Assembly (NCBI RefSeq): GCF_035917235.1
Contig: NZ_CP108423.1
Span: 6,477,501 to 6,541,500, forward strand
Direction: 5' to 3'
DNA length: 64,000 nt
Origin: Streptomyces sp. NBC_01294
GTDB lineage: Bacteria > Actinomycetota > Actinomycetes > Streptomycetales > Streptomycetaceae
Part shown: one piece after another, positions 46,423 to 56,307 of the stretch
Position numbering within the stretch: the first letter of the stretch is position 1
How the letters are laid out: each line of letters begins with the position of its first letter
Notes under the pieces: model-generated
Told to the model about the DNA's origin: nothing
What the model saw: only the letters and a program-made list of their open reading frames with translations
The model's database searches: none
Position numbers and translations under genes: made by a program

Positions 46423-47799
46423 ATGACCGTCGGTACGAACAGCTCACCGGGGGCCGCCACGGCGGCCGGTTCACCGGTGCCCGGCGCCGTCGGCGGCCGC
46501 GAGGTCCGCCCGGTGGGCGACGAGCTCGCCGGCGTCCCGTCGCAGGCCCCGCCCCCGTACGCGGCCCGTACGGGCCGCCCCGCGGACCGTGCCGACGGCG
46601 CCCGCGCCGATGTCGTCGTCCCCCCGGTTCCCCCCGTCCCCCAGGTGCCCCCGGTGCCCGCGGCCGGGACGCGCCGCCCCGTACCGCCGCAGGCAGGGCC
46701 CCCGCCGTCCGAGGCCATCGCGGCGGTCCCCGGCGGCGGCAATCCCGTCGAGGGGCTCGGCTTCGGCATCGACCCCGACAGCCTGCCCGACGGACTCGTC
46801 GTCGCCGACGACACCGGTCAGGTGATCTGCTTCAACGCCGCCGCCGCACGGATCACCGCCCTGGCGCCGGAACAGGCGCTCGGCGCCCGCATCGACCTGG
46901 CCCTTCCGCTGGAGGACCTCGAAGGCCGCCGCTGGTGGGCGCTGACCGACCCGTACGGGGGCCTCGCCACCCGCCGCGGGCAGCCCGAGCGAAACCTGCT
47001 GCTCCCGGGCGGCCGCGAGGTGCTCGTCTCCGCCAGCTACGTCCGCACCCACCCCACCGGCCCGGTGCGCCGCCTCGTGGTCACCCTGCGCGGCACCGAG
47101 GCCCGCCGCCGCACCGAACGCAGCCACGCCGAGCTGATCGCCACCGTCGCCCACGAGCTGCGCTCCCCGCTGACCTCCGTCAAGGGGTTCACCGCCACCC
47201 TGCTGGCCAAGTGGGAGCGGTTCACCGACGACCAGAAGCGGCTGATGCTGGAGACCGTCGACGCCGACGCCAACCGCGTCACCCGCCTGATCGCCGAACT
47301 CCTCGACATCTCCCGCATCGACTCCGGACGCCTGGAGGTGCGCCGCCAGCCGGTCGACATCGCCACCGCCGTCGGCCGCCACGTGCAGGCGCTCACCGCG
47401 AACGGGCAGGCACCCGAGCGGTTCCTCGTGAGCGTCAGCCGTCCGCTGCCCGACCTGTGGGCCGATCCGGACAAGATCGACCAGATCCTCGGCAACCTCC
47501 TTGAAAATGCGGTGCGACACGGAGACGGAACGGTCACCATCGCAGTAGCGCCGCACGAGAAGGGAACCGCCGTCACCGTGACCGACGAAGGCCCCGGGAT
47601 CCCCGAGGAGTCGATGGGCCGCGTCTTCACCCGCTTCTGGCGGGGGAGCAAGCGCGGCGGCACCGGCCTGGGCCTGTACATCGTCAAGGGCATCGTGGAG
47701 GCCCACGGCGGCACCATCACGGTCGGCCGCGGCCCAGGCGGCGGCGCCGAATTCCGATTTATCCTGCCCGTGAGCGCCCCGGCGTACCTCACGCAGTAG
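46423..47799 (+). CDS. Cytoplasmic PAS-domain sensor histidine kinase
   Basis: A 458-residue kinase with no membrane span. A Pro/Ala-rich disordered N-terminus (to about residue 115) precedes a PAS domain (LPDGLVVADDTGQVICFNAA, AARITALAPEQALG). The DHp domain has the phosphoacceptor His in VAHELRSPLTSVKGF (about residue 244), and the ATPase domain has NLLENAVRHGDG, DEGPGIP and GGTGLGLYIVKG. No response regulator is adjacent, so it is an orphan. ATG 46423 follows GTACGGGGAC; the frame is open to 46372. It lies between the SpoU gene and pheS, an arrangement I recall from other Streptomyces. Confidence 0.9.
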   Translation: MTVGTNSSPGAATAAGSPVPGAVGGREVRPVGDELAGVPSQAPPPYAARTGRPADRADGARADVVVPPVPPVPQVPPVPAAGTRRPVPPQAGPPPSEAIAAVPGGGNPVEGLGFGIDPDSLPDGLVVADDTGQVICFNAAAARITALAPEQALGARIDLALPLEDLEGRRWWALTDPYGGLATRRGQPERNLLLPGGREVLVSASYVRTHPTGPVRRLVVTLRGTEARRRTERSHAELIATVAHELRSPLTSVKGFTATLLAKWERFTDDQKRLMLETVDADANRVTRLIAELLDISRIDSGRLEVRRQPVDIATAVGRHVQALTANGQAPERFLVSVSRPLPDLWADPDKIDQILGNLLENAVRHGDGTVTIAVAPHEKGTAVTVTDEGPGIPEESMGRVFTRFWRGSKRGGTGLGLYIVKGIVEAHGGTITVGRGPGGGAEFRFILPVSAPAYLTQ

Positions 47800-47857
47800 C
47801 CCTGCGGAGCGTCTCGCCAGGCGGCCCACGGGCTCCTTCACCCCCAGCGACCTTTAG

Positions 47858-49071
<1,214 letters not shown>

Positions 49072-49072
<1 letters not shown>

Positions 49073-51600
49073 TGCGCGTCCCGCTTTCCTGGCTGCGGGA
49101 GTACGTCGACCTCCCCGCGGGTGCGACCGGCCGCGACGTGGCCGCCAAGCTGGTCGACGCCGGCCTCGAGGTCGAGACCGTCGAGCAGCTCGGCGCCGGG
49201 CTCAAGGGCCCGCTCGTCGTCGGCCAGGTGCTGACCATCGAGGAGCTCGAGGGCTTCCGCAAGCCGATCCGGTTCTGCACGGTCGACGTCGGCGGGGCCA
49301 ACGGCACCGGCGAGCCGCAGGAGATCGTCTGCGGCGCCCGGAACTTCGCCGTCGGCGACAAGGTCGTCGTGGTCCTGCCCGGCGCGGTGCTGCCCGGCGA
49401 CTTCGCCATCGCCGCGCGCAAGACGTACGGCCGGACCTCTCACGGCATGATCTGCTCCGGCGAGGAGCTGGGCATGGGCGACGACGGCACGCACGGCATC
49501 ATCGTGCTGCCGCACGAGCACGAGGTCGGCACCGACGCGATCGAGCTCCTGGAGCTCGTCGACGAGGTGCTGCACATCGACGTCACCCCGGACCGCGGCT
49601 ACTGCATGTCCCTGCGCGGCATCGCCCGCGAGGTGGCCACCTCCTACGGTCTGCCGCTGCGCGACCCTGCGCTGCTCGACGTCCCCGCGCCGAACTCGTA
49701 CGGCTACCCGGTCGCGATCGACGACCCGGCCGGCTGCGACCTCTTCACCGCCCGCACGGTGACCGGCCTCGACCCCGACGCGCGCTCCCCGATCTGGCTG
49801 ACCCGCCGCCTGCAGAAGGCGGGCATGCGCCCGATCTCGCTCGCCGTCGACATCACCAACTACGTGATGCTGGAGCTCGGCCAGCCGCTGCACGCCTACG
49901 ACCGCTCGCGGATCGAAGGCACCATCGGCGTCCGCCGCGCCGAGCAGGGCGAGAAGTTCACCACCCTCGACGGGGTCAAGCGCACGCTCGACGCCGAGGA
50001 CCTGGTGATCACCGACCAGAGCGGGCCGATCGGCCTCGCCGGCGTCATGGGCGGCGCCAACACCGAGATCGCCGACTCCGTCACCGACCCCGAGACCGGC
50101 CAGGTCACGGGGACCACGGACGTCGTGATCGAGGCCGCGCACTTCGACTCCGTGTCGATCTCGCGCACCGCCCGCCGCATGAAGCTCTCCTCCGAGGCCT
50201 CCAAGCGCTTCGAGCGGGGCGTCGACCCGCAGGCCGCCGCCGCGGCCGCGCAGCGCACCGTGGACCTGCTCGTGCTCCTCGCCGGCGGCACCGCCGAGGC
50301 CGGGGTCACCCAGGTCGTCGCACCGGGCGCGCCGCGCACCATCGCCATGGCCGCGGACCACCCGGACCGGGTCGCGGGCATGGAGTACGGCCGAGAGACC
50401 GTCGTGCGCCGCCTCCAGGAGATCGGCTGCGACGTCTACGGCCAGGACGAGCTCGTCGTCACCCTCCCCTCGTGGCGGCCCGACCTCGCCGCGCCCAACG
50501 ACCTCGCCGAAGAGGTCATCCGGCTGGAGGGCTACGGGAACCTCCCGTCGACCCTCCCGCAGGCGCCGTCCGGCCGTGGTCTCACCGTCCGGCAGCAGCT
50601 GCACCGCCGGGTCGGCCGCGCACTGGCCGGTGCGGGCTACGTCGAGGCGCTCAACTACCCGTTCCTCGGCGTGGGCGTCTTCGACCAGCTCCAGCTGCCG
50701 GCGCACGACGCGACCCGCCAGGTCGTCACGCTGGTCAACCCGCTCTCCGACGAGGAGCCGGCGCTGCGCACCACGCTGCTGCCGGGTCTGCTCGGCGCGC
50801 TGCGCCGCAACGACAGCCGGGGCAGCCACGACCTCGCGCTCTTCGAGACCGGTTCGGTCTTCCGGGCCGCCGCGCGGCCGGGTGTCGCCGTACGGCTGCC
50901 CGTCGACCGGCGTCCCACGGACGAGGAGATCGCCACCCTGGACGCGGCCCTGCCCGCGCAGCCGCGGTACGCCGCGGTCGTGCTGGCCGGCGCGCGCGAG
51001 CAGGCCGGCTGGTGGGGCAAGGGCCGCCCGGCCGACTGGGCGGACGCGGTCCAGGCCGCCCGCTCGCTCGCCGTCGAGGCCGGCACCGAGCTCGTCGTCC
51101 GCCAGGGCCAGTACGGTCCCTGGCACCCGGGACGCTGCGCCGAGCTGGTCGTGACCATCGACGGTGTCGAGCGGGTCATCGGCCACGCCGGTGAGCTGCA
51201 CCCGCGCGTGGTCAAGGCGATGGGCCTGCCGGCCCGCACCAGCGCGATGGAGATCGACCTCGACCGCCTCGCGGCGGCCGGTGGCGAGGCCCTCAAGGCG
51301 CCCCGGATCTCCACCTTCCCGGTGGCGACCCAGGACGTGGCGCTGATCGTGGACGCGTCGGTCCCGGCGTCCTCGGTGGAGGCCGCCCTGCGCAAGGGCG
51401 CGGGCGAACTCCTGGAGTCGCTGCGGCTGTTCGACGTGTTCACCGGTGAGCAGGTGGGCGAGGGCAAGAAGTCCCTGGCCTACGCGCTGCGCTTCCGCGC
51501 GGCCGACCGGACGCTGACCGCCGAGGAGTCCACGGCCGCGCGCGACGCGGCGGTGGCGCTGGCGGGCGAGCGGACCGGGGCGGTGCTCCGGGGCGCGTAG
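49072..51600 (+). CDS. pheT: Phenylalanine-tRNA ligase beta subunit
   Basis: The 842-residue beta chain, full length. Domains in order: an N-terminal region, tRNA-binding OB fold B2 ([20 protein letters not shown] ... [10 protein letters not shown]), B1/B5 region, B3/B4 editing domain ([42 protein letters not shown]), B5 DNA-binding-like fold ([20 protein letters not shown]), B6-B7 pseudo-catalytic core, and the C-terminal anticodon-binding FDX-ACB domain ([20 protein letters not shown]). Coupled to pheS by the TGATG overlap. A hairpin terminator follows. Confidence 0.97.
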
Positions 51601-51635
51601 CCGCCCGGTCCTCGGACCCGTTCGAGGCCTGCTGA

Positions 51636-51665
51636 GGGGCGCATCCGGACCACCGGATGTGCCCC
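51636..51665 (+). terminator. Terminator hairpin after pheT
   Basis: GGGGCGCATCCGG (51636-51648) pairs with CCGGATGTGCCCC (51653-51665) around ACCA with one G-U pair. It lies 35 bp after pheT. No U-tract. Confidence 0.7.
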
Positions 51666-51785
51666 CTGCGCTCTGGCGGGCGTGGGGGGACCCCTCCTCA
51701 CTCATTCGGGTGAGAACGCCGGAGGGCCGTGTCCCGGGTGCCGGTCGGTCGACACAATCGATCCGGCCGGAGGGGAGTCCTACGG

Positions 51786-52931
51786 ATGATCACGCGCGGG
51801 GAGATGCCCCAGGTGCGCCGGGTGTGCGTCTTGGCCTGGGGCGGCGCCGCGGTGTCCTGGGAGCTGGCCACTCCGGGGCGGCTGGTGCCGAGCCTGGCCA
51901 CCTGCGCGGCCTTCCTGCTGCTGGCCACGGGGTGCGCCCTGCACATCCGGCGGGGACTGCTGAACGAACTGCGCCGCTCGCAGGAGATCGCGGGCGCCGC
52001 GCAACGGGCGCTGCTGAGGCCGCTGCCGGGGCGGATCGACGGCCTGACGCTGGCCGCGGCGCAGCTGTCGGCGAGCCGGGGTGCCGCGGTGGGCGGGGAC
52101 CTGTACGAGGCCGTGCCGACGGCCCACGGGATCCGGGTGGTCATCGGGGACGTACGGGGCCACGGACTGCCGGCGCTGGGTGCAGCGGCCGCGGTCCTCG
52201 GGGCGTTCCGCGAAGCCGCGTACGACGAGGCGTCGCTGGGCGGTGTCCTGCGGCGGATGGAACGGGCACTGGGCCGCCACGTCCGCGACCGGGCCCGCGC
52301 GGAGCATCCCGCCGCGTGTTCCGGCGAGCCGGAGTCCCCGGCGGCGGAGGAGTTCGTGACGGTCCTGCTCCTCCAGATCACCCCGGACGGCACCCTGCTG
52401 GCCCTGAACTGCGGCCACCCCTGGCCCTACCTCCTGCGCCCGGCCCCGGACCACTGCGCTGCGCGCAGCCGGGGCTCTGCCCCGGACCCCGCGCCTCAAA
52501 CGCCGGCGAGGCTGGGTAGTTCAGCCTCGCCGGCGTTTGAGGCGCGGGGGCTCGGGGGCGGAGCCCCCGCAACGGCGCCGCAGGGGACCGCCGACCCCGC
52601 CATGCACGAGAGGCCCGCGGAAGTACGTCCGCTCGACGGGGGCGAGACGTGGCCGCCGCTCGGGGTGGTGCCCGTACCGGCGGACGTGCAGCCGCACGCG
52701 TGCGGGGAACTGCGGCCCGGGGAGACGCTGTTCCTGCACACCGACGGCGCCGAGGACGCCCGGAACCCCGCCGGCGCGTTCTTCCCCCTGCGGAGCGTCC
52801 TCGCAGAGGCACCGGCACCGCTCACGCCCGCGCGGATGGTCGCGGGCGTGCACGCCGCTCTGCTCCGGCACACCGGCGGGCGACTCGCCGACGACGTCGC
52901 CCTGCTGGTGCTCCGGAACGACCGGTTCTGA
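51786..52931 (+). CDS. SpoIIE/RsbU-type PP2C phosphatase interrupted in frame by the interspersed repeat
   Basis: A 381-residue membrane-anchored phosphatase. Two N-terminal hydrophobic segments (VCVLAWGGAAVSWELATP and LATCAAFLLLATGCALH) lead into the PPM domain. Metal-binding acidic residues are intact: GGDLYEA, GDVRGHGLPALG and the late DDVALLVLRND. Such enzymes dephosphorylate anti-sigma antagonists. Around residues 228-270 the sequence turns into Ala/Pro/Gly-rich filler encoded by the repeat hairpin (52491-52545) and flanks, inserted between NCGHPWPYLLRP and GETWPPLGVVP, normally close neighbours in this fold. The frame is preserved, so the protein may still work with a surface loop. ATG 51786 follows GGAGGGGAG. 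Confidence 0.88.
   Translation: MITRGEMPQVRRVCVLAWGGAAVSWELATPGRLVPSLATCAAFLLLATGCALHIRRGLLNELRRSQEIAGAAQRALLRPLPGRIDGLTLAAAQLSASRGAAVGGDLYEAVPTAHGIRVVIGDVRGHGLPALGAAAAVLGAFREAAYDEASLGGVLRRMERALGRHVRDRARAEHPAACSGEPESPAAEEFVTVLLLQITPDGTLLALNCGHPWPYLLRPAPDHCAARSRGSAPDPAPQTPARLGSSASPAFEARGLGGGAPATAPQGTADPAMHERPAEVRPLDGGETWPPLGVVPVPADVQPHACGELRPGETLFLHTDGAEDARNPAGAFFPLRSVLAEAPAPLTPARMVAGVHAALLRHTGGRLADDVALLVLRNDRF
52491..52545 (+). repeat. Interspersed repeat as a perfect hairpin inside the phosphatase gene
   Basis: The core GCGCCTCAAACGCCGGCG (52491-52508) and its reverse complement (52528-52545) extend to a perfect 24-bp stem (52491-52514 with 52522-52545) around a 7-nt loop. The flanks (GGGGCTCTGCCCCGGACCCC before, GGGGGCTCGGGGGCGGAGCC after) match those of the intergenic copies near 24480 and 30460. 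It is in frame and adds about 18 residues per hairpin plus flanks. Confidence 0.93.
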
Positions 52932-52936
52932 CCACA

Positions 52937-52967
52937 CGCGCCGGACCCGGTGGATGGGTCCGGCGCG
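52937..52967 (+). terminator. Terminator hairpin after the phosphatase gene
   Basis: CGCGCCGGACCC (52937-52948) pairs perfectly with GGGTCCGGCGCG (52956-52967), 6 bp past the stop codon. Confidence 0.75.
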
Positions 52968-53025
52968 CTCTCGGCCCGGCTCCTGCCGGGGCCCGGCGAC
53001 CAACCGGGCGCCGGCGGAGCCGGAA

Positions 53026-53078
53026 CGCGCCGCCCGCCTGCCATGGAGTGTCGGGCAGACAGCAGGGCGGGCGGCGCG
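53026..53078. repeat. Inverted repeat in the 336-bp gap before the TPR regulator
   Basis: CGCGCCGCCCGCC (53026-53038) pairs with GGCGGGCGGCGCG (53066-53078), a perfect 13-bp stem with a 27-nt loop. No convincing gene is seen in 52932-53267; the rest of the gap holds the terminator before it and the operator/promoter after it. Confidence 0.6.
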
Positions 53079-53202
53079 GTGACGGGTCGTCGCACTGTAC
53101 GAGGGGGAGCCGACGACCCGAGCCGCCTCTTGGCGAGGCCCTTAAGTGAAGCGCCCGCCGGGGCCCGCGCGGCAGAGTGCGCATCGCATTTATGCGCGTA
53201 CA

Positions 53203-53240
53203 CGGTTCACACCCCGTGTGAACCGCGCACCCACTAGCCT
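53203..53240 (+). promoter_or_regulatory. Palindromic operator and promoter of the TPR regulator
   Basis: CGGTTCACAC (53203-53212) and GTGTGAACCG (53216-53225) form a perfect dyad around CCC. TAGCCT at 53235-53240 is a plausible -10, so the dyad overlaps the -35 region. A second weaker dyad (GTGCGCA with TGCGCGTAC, 53177-53200) lies upstream. This suggests tight control, perhaps autoregulation. Confidence 0.6.
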
Positions 53241-53267
53241 GAGACCGACGAGCCCCGGGAGCGGCCC

Positions 53268-54608
53268 ATGCAGCCCAATGTCCTGCTCGACGCCCTTCTC
53301 GCCGAGGCGGGCATGTCCCATGCCGGACTCGCCGCGTACGTGAACCAGGCAGGCCGCAGCCGCGGACTCGCCCTGCGTTACGAACACACGGCCGTGGCAC
53401 GGTGGTTGAAGGGCCAGCGGCCGCGGGGCCAGGTCCCCGACCTGATCTGCGAGGTGCTCGGCGGCCGGCTGAGGCGGCCCGTCGGCCTGGACGACATCGG
53501 GCTCGGCGTGCCGGACCAGCCCGTCTCCCTGCACGCCTCCCCGCTCAGCGGGTTCGTGGACCGGGCCGCGGCCCTGTGGCGTTCCGACGGCCAGGCCCGG
53601 CCCCAACTCCTCACCGCCGAGGCGGTCACCGGGACGCCCGCCGTCATCCCGGTCTGGGAATGGGAGAATCCGCCGGAGGACGCCGACGTCTCCCGCGAGG
53701 GCCCGAACCGGATCGGTCCCGAGCACATCGAGACCCTCAAGGCCGCCCGCGCCCACTACGAGCTGATGTACCGCCGGGCCGGCGGCGTGGCCACCCGGGA
53801 CCGGATCGTCCGTTTCCTCGGCAGCGAGACCGCGCCCATGCTGCGCGGGAGCTACTCCGACGGCCTCGGCCGCCGGCTGCACCGGGCCACCGGGTCCCTC
53901 GTGGCCGTGGCGGGGATCTGCGCGTACGACTCGGACGCCCACGGGCTGGCCCAGCGCTACTTCCACCAGGCGCTGCGCCTGGCCAAGGCGAGCGGGGACC
54001 GGGGCCTCGGGGCCTACGTCATCGCGCTGATCGTCAACCAGTCGCTGCACCTGCGGGAGTACCGCCAGGCCGTCGCCTTCGCCGAGGCCGCGCTGCGCGC
54101 CGCCGGCCGGCACACCACCCCGGCGCTCGCCGCCGACCTGTACGCGATGCAGGCCAAGGCGTACGCCCAACTCGGCGACACCCACGCCGCGCTGGCCTGC
54201 ATCCGCAAGGCCGAGGCGGCCGCCGAGCGGATCCGCCCGGGCACCGAACCGGACGAGACCGGCTACGTGCAGCCGGGGCTCGTCAACGTCCAGGTCGCCG
54301 AGGCGCTGCTCAGTCTGGGCGATCTGGAGGCCGCGCACGTCCAGGCGACCGCCGCCGTCGGCACCCCCGCTCACGACCGCGGCCGGGTGCACCGGCTGGC
54401 GATGCTGTGCGAGATCCAGCTGCGCCAGGGGGAGGCGGACCGGGCCGCGGCGGCCGCGGCGGAGATGGCCGAGCGGGCCAAGGGGATGGAGTCGCTGCGG
54501 CTGCGCGACCGGCTGCGGGCGGTCCGCGAACAGCTGCTGACCAGCGGTTGTTCGGGCGCGGAGGAGACCGCGCGGATCATCGACGGGGCGCTGCGCGTTC
54601 CGCTGTGA
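53268..54608 (+). CDS. TPR-containing transcriptional regulator (NsdA-like)
   Basis: A 446-residue protein with an N-terminal helix-turn-helix-like segment (LLDALLAEAGMSHAGLAAYV ... YEHTAVARWLKGQRPRGQVP) followed by a helical repeat domain (ARAHYELMYRRAGGVATRDR, LHRATGSLVAVAGICAYDSD, HQALRLAKASGDRGLGAYV, MQAKAYAQLGDTHAALACI). The layout is that of the Streptomyces family including NsdA, negative regulators of sporulation and antibiotic production; membership is by resemblance. ATG 53268 is used. A perfect palindrome overlaps its promoter. The NUDIX gene follows 53 bp downstream and may be co-transcribed. Confidence 0.85.
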   Translation: MQPNVLLDALLAEAGMSHAGLAAYVNQAGRSRGLALRYEHTAVARWLKGQRPRGQVPDLICEVLGGRLRRPVGLDDIGLGVPDQPVSLHASPLSGFVDRAAALWRSDGQARPQLLTAEAVTGTPAVIPVWEWENPPEDADVSREGPNRIGPEHIETLKAARAHYELMYRRAGGVATRDRIVRFLGSETAPMLRGSYSDGLGRRLHRATGSLVAVAGICAYDSDAHGLAQRYFHQALRLAKASGDRGLGAYVIALIVNQSLHLREYRQAVAFAEAALRAAGRHTTPALAADLYAMQAKAYAQLGDTHAALACIRKAEAAAERIRPGTEPDETGYVQPGLVNVQVAEALLSLGDLEAAHVQATAAVGTPAHDRGRVHRLAMLCEIQLRQGEADRAAAAAAEMAERAKGMESLRLRDRLRAVREQLLTSGCSGAEETARIIDGALRVPL

Positions 54609-54629
54609 CCGGTCAGCTGCTGCCATGTT

Positions 54630-54656
54630 TGCCACCTACTCGAACGGAAGGTGGCA
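54630..54656 (+). promoter_or_regulatory. Hairpin holding the NUDIX ribosome-binding site
   Basis: TGCCACCT (54630-54637) pairs perfectly with AGGTGGCA (54649-54656) over an 11-nt loop. The GGAAGG ribosome-binding site of the NUDIX gene straddles loop and stem, so folding could limit its translation. Confidence 0.45.
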
Positions 54657-54661
54657 CAGCC

Positions 54662-55198
54662 GTGCAGTGGACGAACCTGAGTGAGCAGACTGTGTACAAG
54701 AACCGCTGGTTCGACGTGAACCTCGCCGATGTGGAACTTCCCGACGGCCGGCACCTGGACCACTTCGTGATCCGGCTGCGGCCGGTCGCAGCCGCCACGG
54801 CCGTCAACGAGGCCAACGAGGTGCTGCTGCTCTGGCGGCACCGCTTCATCACCGACAGCTGGGGCTGGGAACTGCCCGCCGGGGTCGTCGAGGACGGCGA
54901 GGACATCGCGGTCGCGGCGGCCCGGGAGATGGAGGAGGAGTCGGGCTGGAGGCCCGGCCCGCTCCACCACCTGATGACCGTCGAGCCGTCCAACGGGCTG
55001 ACCGACGCCCGCCACCACCTCTACTGGGCGGACGGCGCCACCTACACGGGCCATCCCGAGGACGATTTCGAGTCCTCGCGCAGGGAATGGGTCCCGCTCA
55101 AACTCGTGCCGGACATGATCGCCCGCGGGGAGATCCCGGCCGCCAACATGGCGGCCGGGCTGCTCCTGCTGCACCACCTGCGGCTGGGCCGGCCGTAG
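54662..55198 (+). CDS. NUDIX hydrolase
   Basis: A 178-residue enzyme with a complete Nudix box, GVVEDGEDIAVAAAREMEEE followed by SGW (GX5EX7REUXEEXGU), preceded by WELPA, as in ADP-ribose pyrophosphatases. N-terminal NRWFDVNLADVELPDGRHLD and the LTDARHHLYWADGA segment fit the ADP-ribose/ nucleoside diphosphate-sugar group. It hydrolyses a nucleoside diphosphate linked to X with magnesium; the substrate is not certain. GTG 54662 is used. It follows the TPR regulator after a hairpin-bearing gap. Confidence 0.92.
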   Translation: MQWTNLSEQTVYKNRWFDVNLADVELPDGRHLDHFVIRLRPVAAATAVNEANEVLLLWRHRFITDSWGWELPAGVVEDGEDIAVAAAREMEEESGWRPGPLHHLMTVEPSNGLTDARHHLYWADGATYTGHPEDDFESSRREWVPLKLVPDMIARGEIPAANMAAGLLLLHHLRLGRP

Positions 55199-55258
55199 GG
55201 AACAACGGGGACCAACGGCAGGGACCAACGGCAGGGATCAACCGTAGGGATCAACGGC
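55197..55258. repeat. 13-bp minisatellite after the NUDIX gene
   Basis: Units AGGGAACAACGGG (55197), a truncated GACCAACGGC, AGGGACCAACGGC (55220), AGGGATCAACCGT (55233) and AGGGATCAACGGC (55246) follow head to tail. The first unit overlaps the NUDIX stop codon. It fills the 77-bp convergent gap to the dehydrogenase gene. Confidence 0.88.
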
Positions 55259-55275
55259 GCGGAACGTCCGTACGG

Positions 55276-56148
55276 TCAGCCGTACGGGTAGAAGCCCGCG
55301 CCCGTCTTGCGGCCCAGGCGGCCCGCGTCGACCATCCGCTGGAGCAGCGGGGGAGCGGCGTACAGCGGCTCCTTGTACTCGGCGTACATCGAGTCGGCGA
55401 TCGAGGCGATGGTGTCCAGACCGATCAGGTCGGACAGCTTCAGCGGGCCCATCGGGTGGGCGCAGCCGAGCTCCATGCCGTTGTCGATGTCCTCGCGGCT
55501 CGCGATGCCCGACTCGAACATCCGGATCGCGGAGAGCAGGTAGGGCACGAGGAGGGCGTTGACGACGAAGCCGGAGCGGTCCTGGGCGCGGACCGCGTGC
55601 TTGCCCAGCACGTCCCGCACCAGGGCCTCCGCGCGCTTGACGGTCTCCTCACCCGTGGTCAGCGCCGGGATCAGCTCGACGAGCTTCTGCACCGGGGCCG
55701 GGTTGAAGAAGTGGATGCCGATGACCTGGTCGGGCCGCGAGGTCGCGACGGCCAGCTTGACCAGCGGGATCGAGGAGGTGTTGGAGGCCAGGATGGCGTC
55801 CGGGCGGGTGATCACCTGGTCGAGGACCTGGAAGATCTCCGTCTTGACCTGCTCGTTCTCGACGACCGCCTCGATGACGAGGTCGCGGTCGGCGAACTCG
55901 CCGAGGTCGGTGGTGAAGCTGAGCCGGGCCAGGGTGGCGTCCCGCTCCTCCTCGCTGATCTTGCCGCGTTCGGCGGCCTTGGTCAGGGAGTTGTGAAGCC
56001 GGGTACGGCCGATCTCCAGGGCTTCGCCGGTGGTCTCGGCGACCTTGACCTCAAGGCCACTGCGGGCGCACACCTCGGCGATACCCGCGCCCATCTGGCC
56101 ACAGCCCACTACGCCGACTCGTGTGATGTCGGAAGGGAGGTCAGTCAC
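55276..56148 (-). CDS. 3-hydroxybutyryl-CoA dehydrogenase
   Basis: A 290-residue NAD(P)-dependent dehydrogenase interconverting 3-hydroxybutyryl-CoA and acetoacetyl-CoA, used in butyrate, PHB and ethylmalonyl-CoA metabolism. It shows the Rossmann motif VGVVGCGQMGAGIAEVCARSG, the catalytic His-Glu dyad region (SSIPLVKLA, IGIHFFNPAPVQKLVELIP) and the C-terminal dimer domain (FVVNALLVPYLLSAIRMFES ... GPLKLSDLIGLDT). GTG 56148 gives MTDLPSDITRVGVVG. No other pathway genes adjoin. Confidence 0.95.
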   Translation of the reverse strand: MTDLPSDITRVGVVGCGQMGAGIAEVCARSGLEVKVAETTGEALEIGRTRLHNSLTKAAERGKISEEERDATLARLSFTTDLGEFADRDLVIEAVVENEQVKTEIFQVLDQVITRPDAILASNTSSIPLVKLAVATSRPDQVIGIHFFNPAPVQKLVELIPALTTGEETVKRAEALVRDVLGKHAVRAQDRSGFVVNALLVPYLLSAIRMFESGIASREDIDNGMELGCAHPMGPLKLSDLIGLDTIASIADSMYAEYKEPLYAAPPLLQRMVDAGRLGRKTGAGFYPYG

Positions 56149-56307
56149 TTCGTGCCTTTCGCAGCTCTCCGTCGGCGGGTCCCCCGTACGATTCCGGCGC
56201 CCGCCACGCCCCCCGACGTTACTCCCGACCTTGCGCGGGGCGGCGGGCCGGGGCGGGCATGCTGGGCGGACATCATCCGATGTCACTCAGCGAAACGGAG
56301 TCGTCAC

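Noticed and set aside
53026..53078. A small gene in the 336-bp gap 52932-53267
   Set aside because: Frames there are short, lack ribosome-binding sites and are dominated by inverted repeats.
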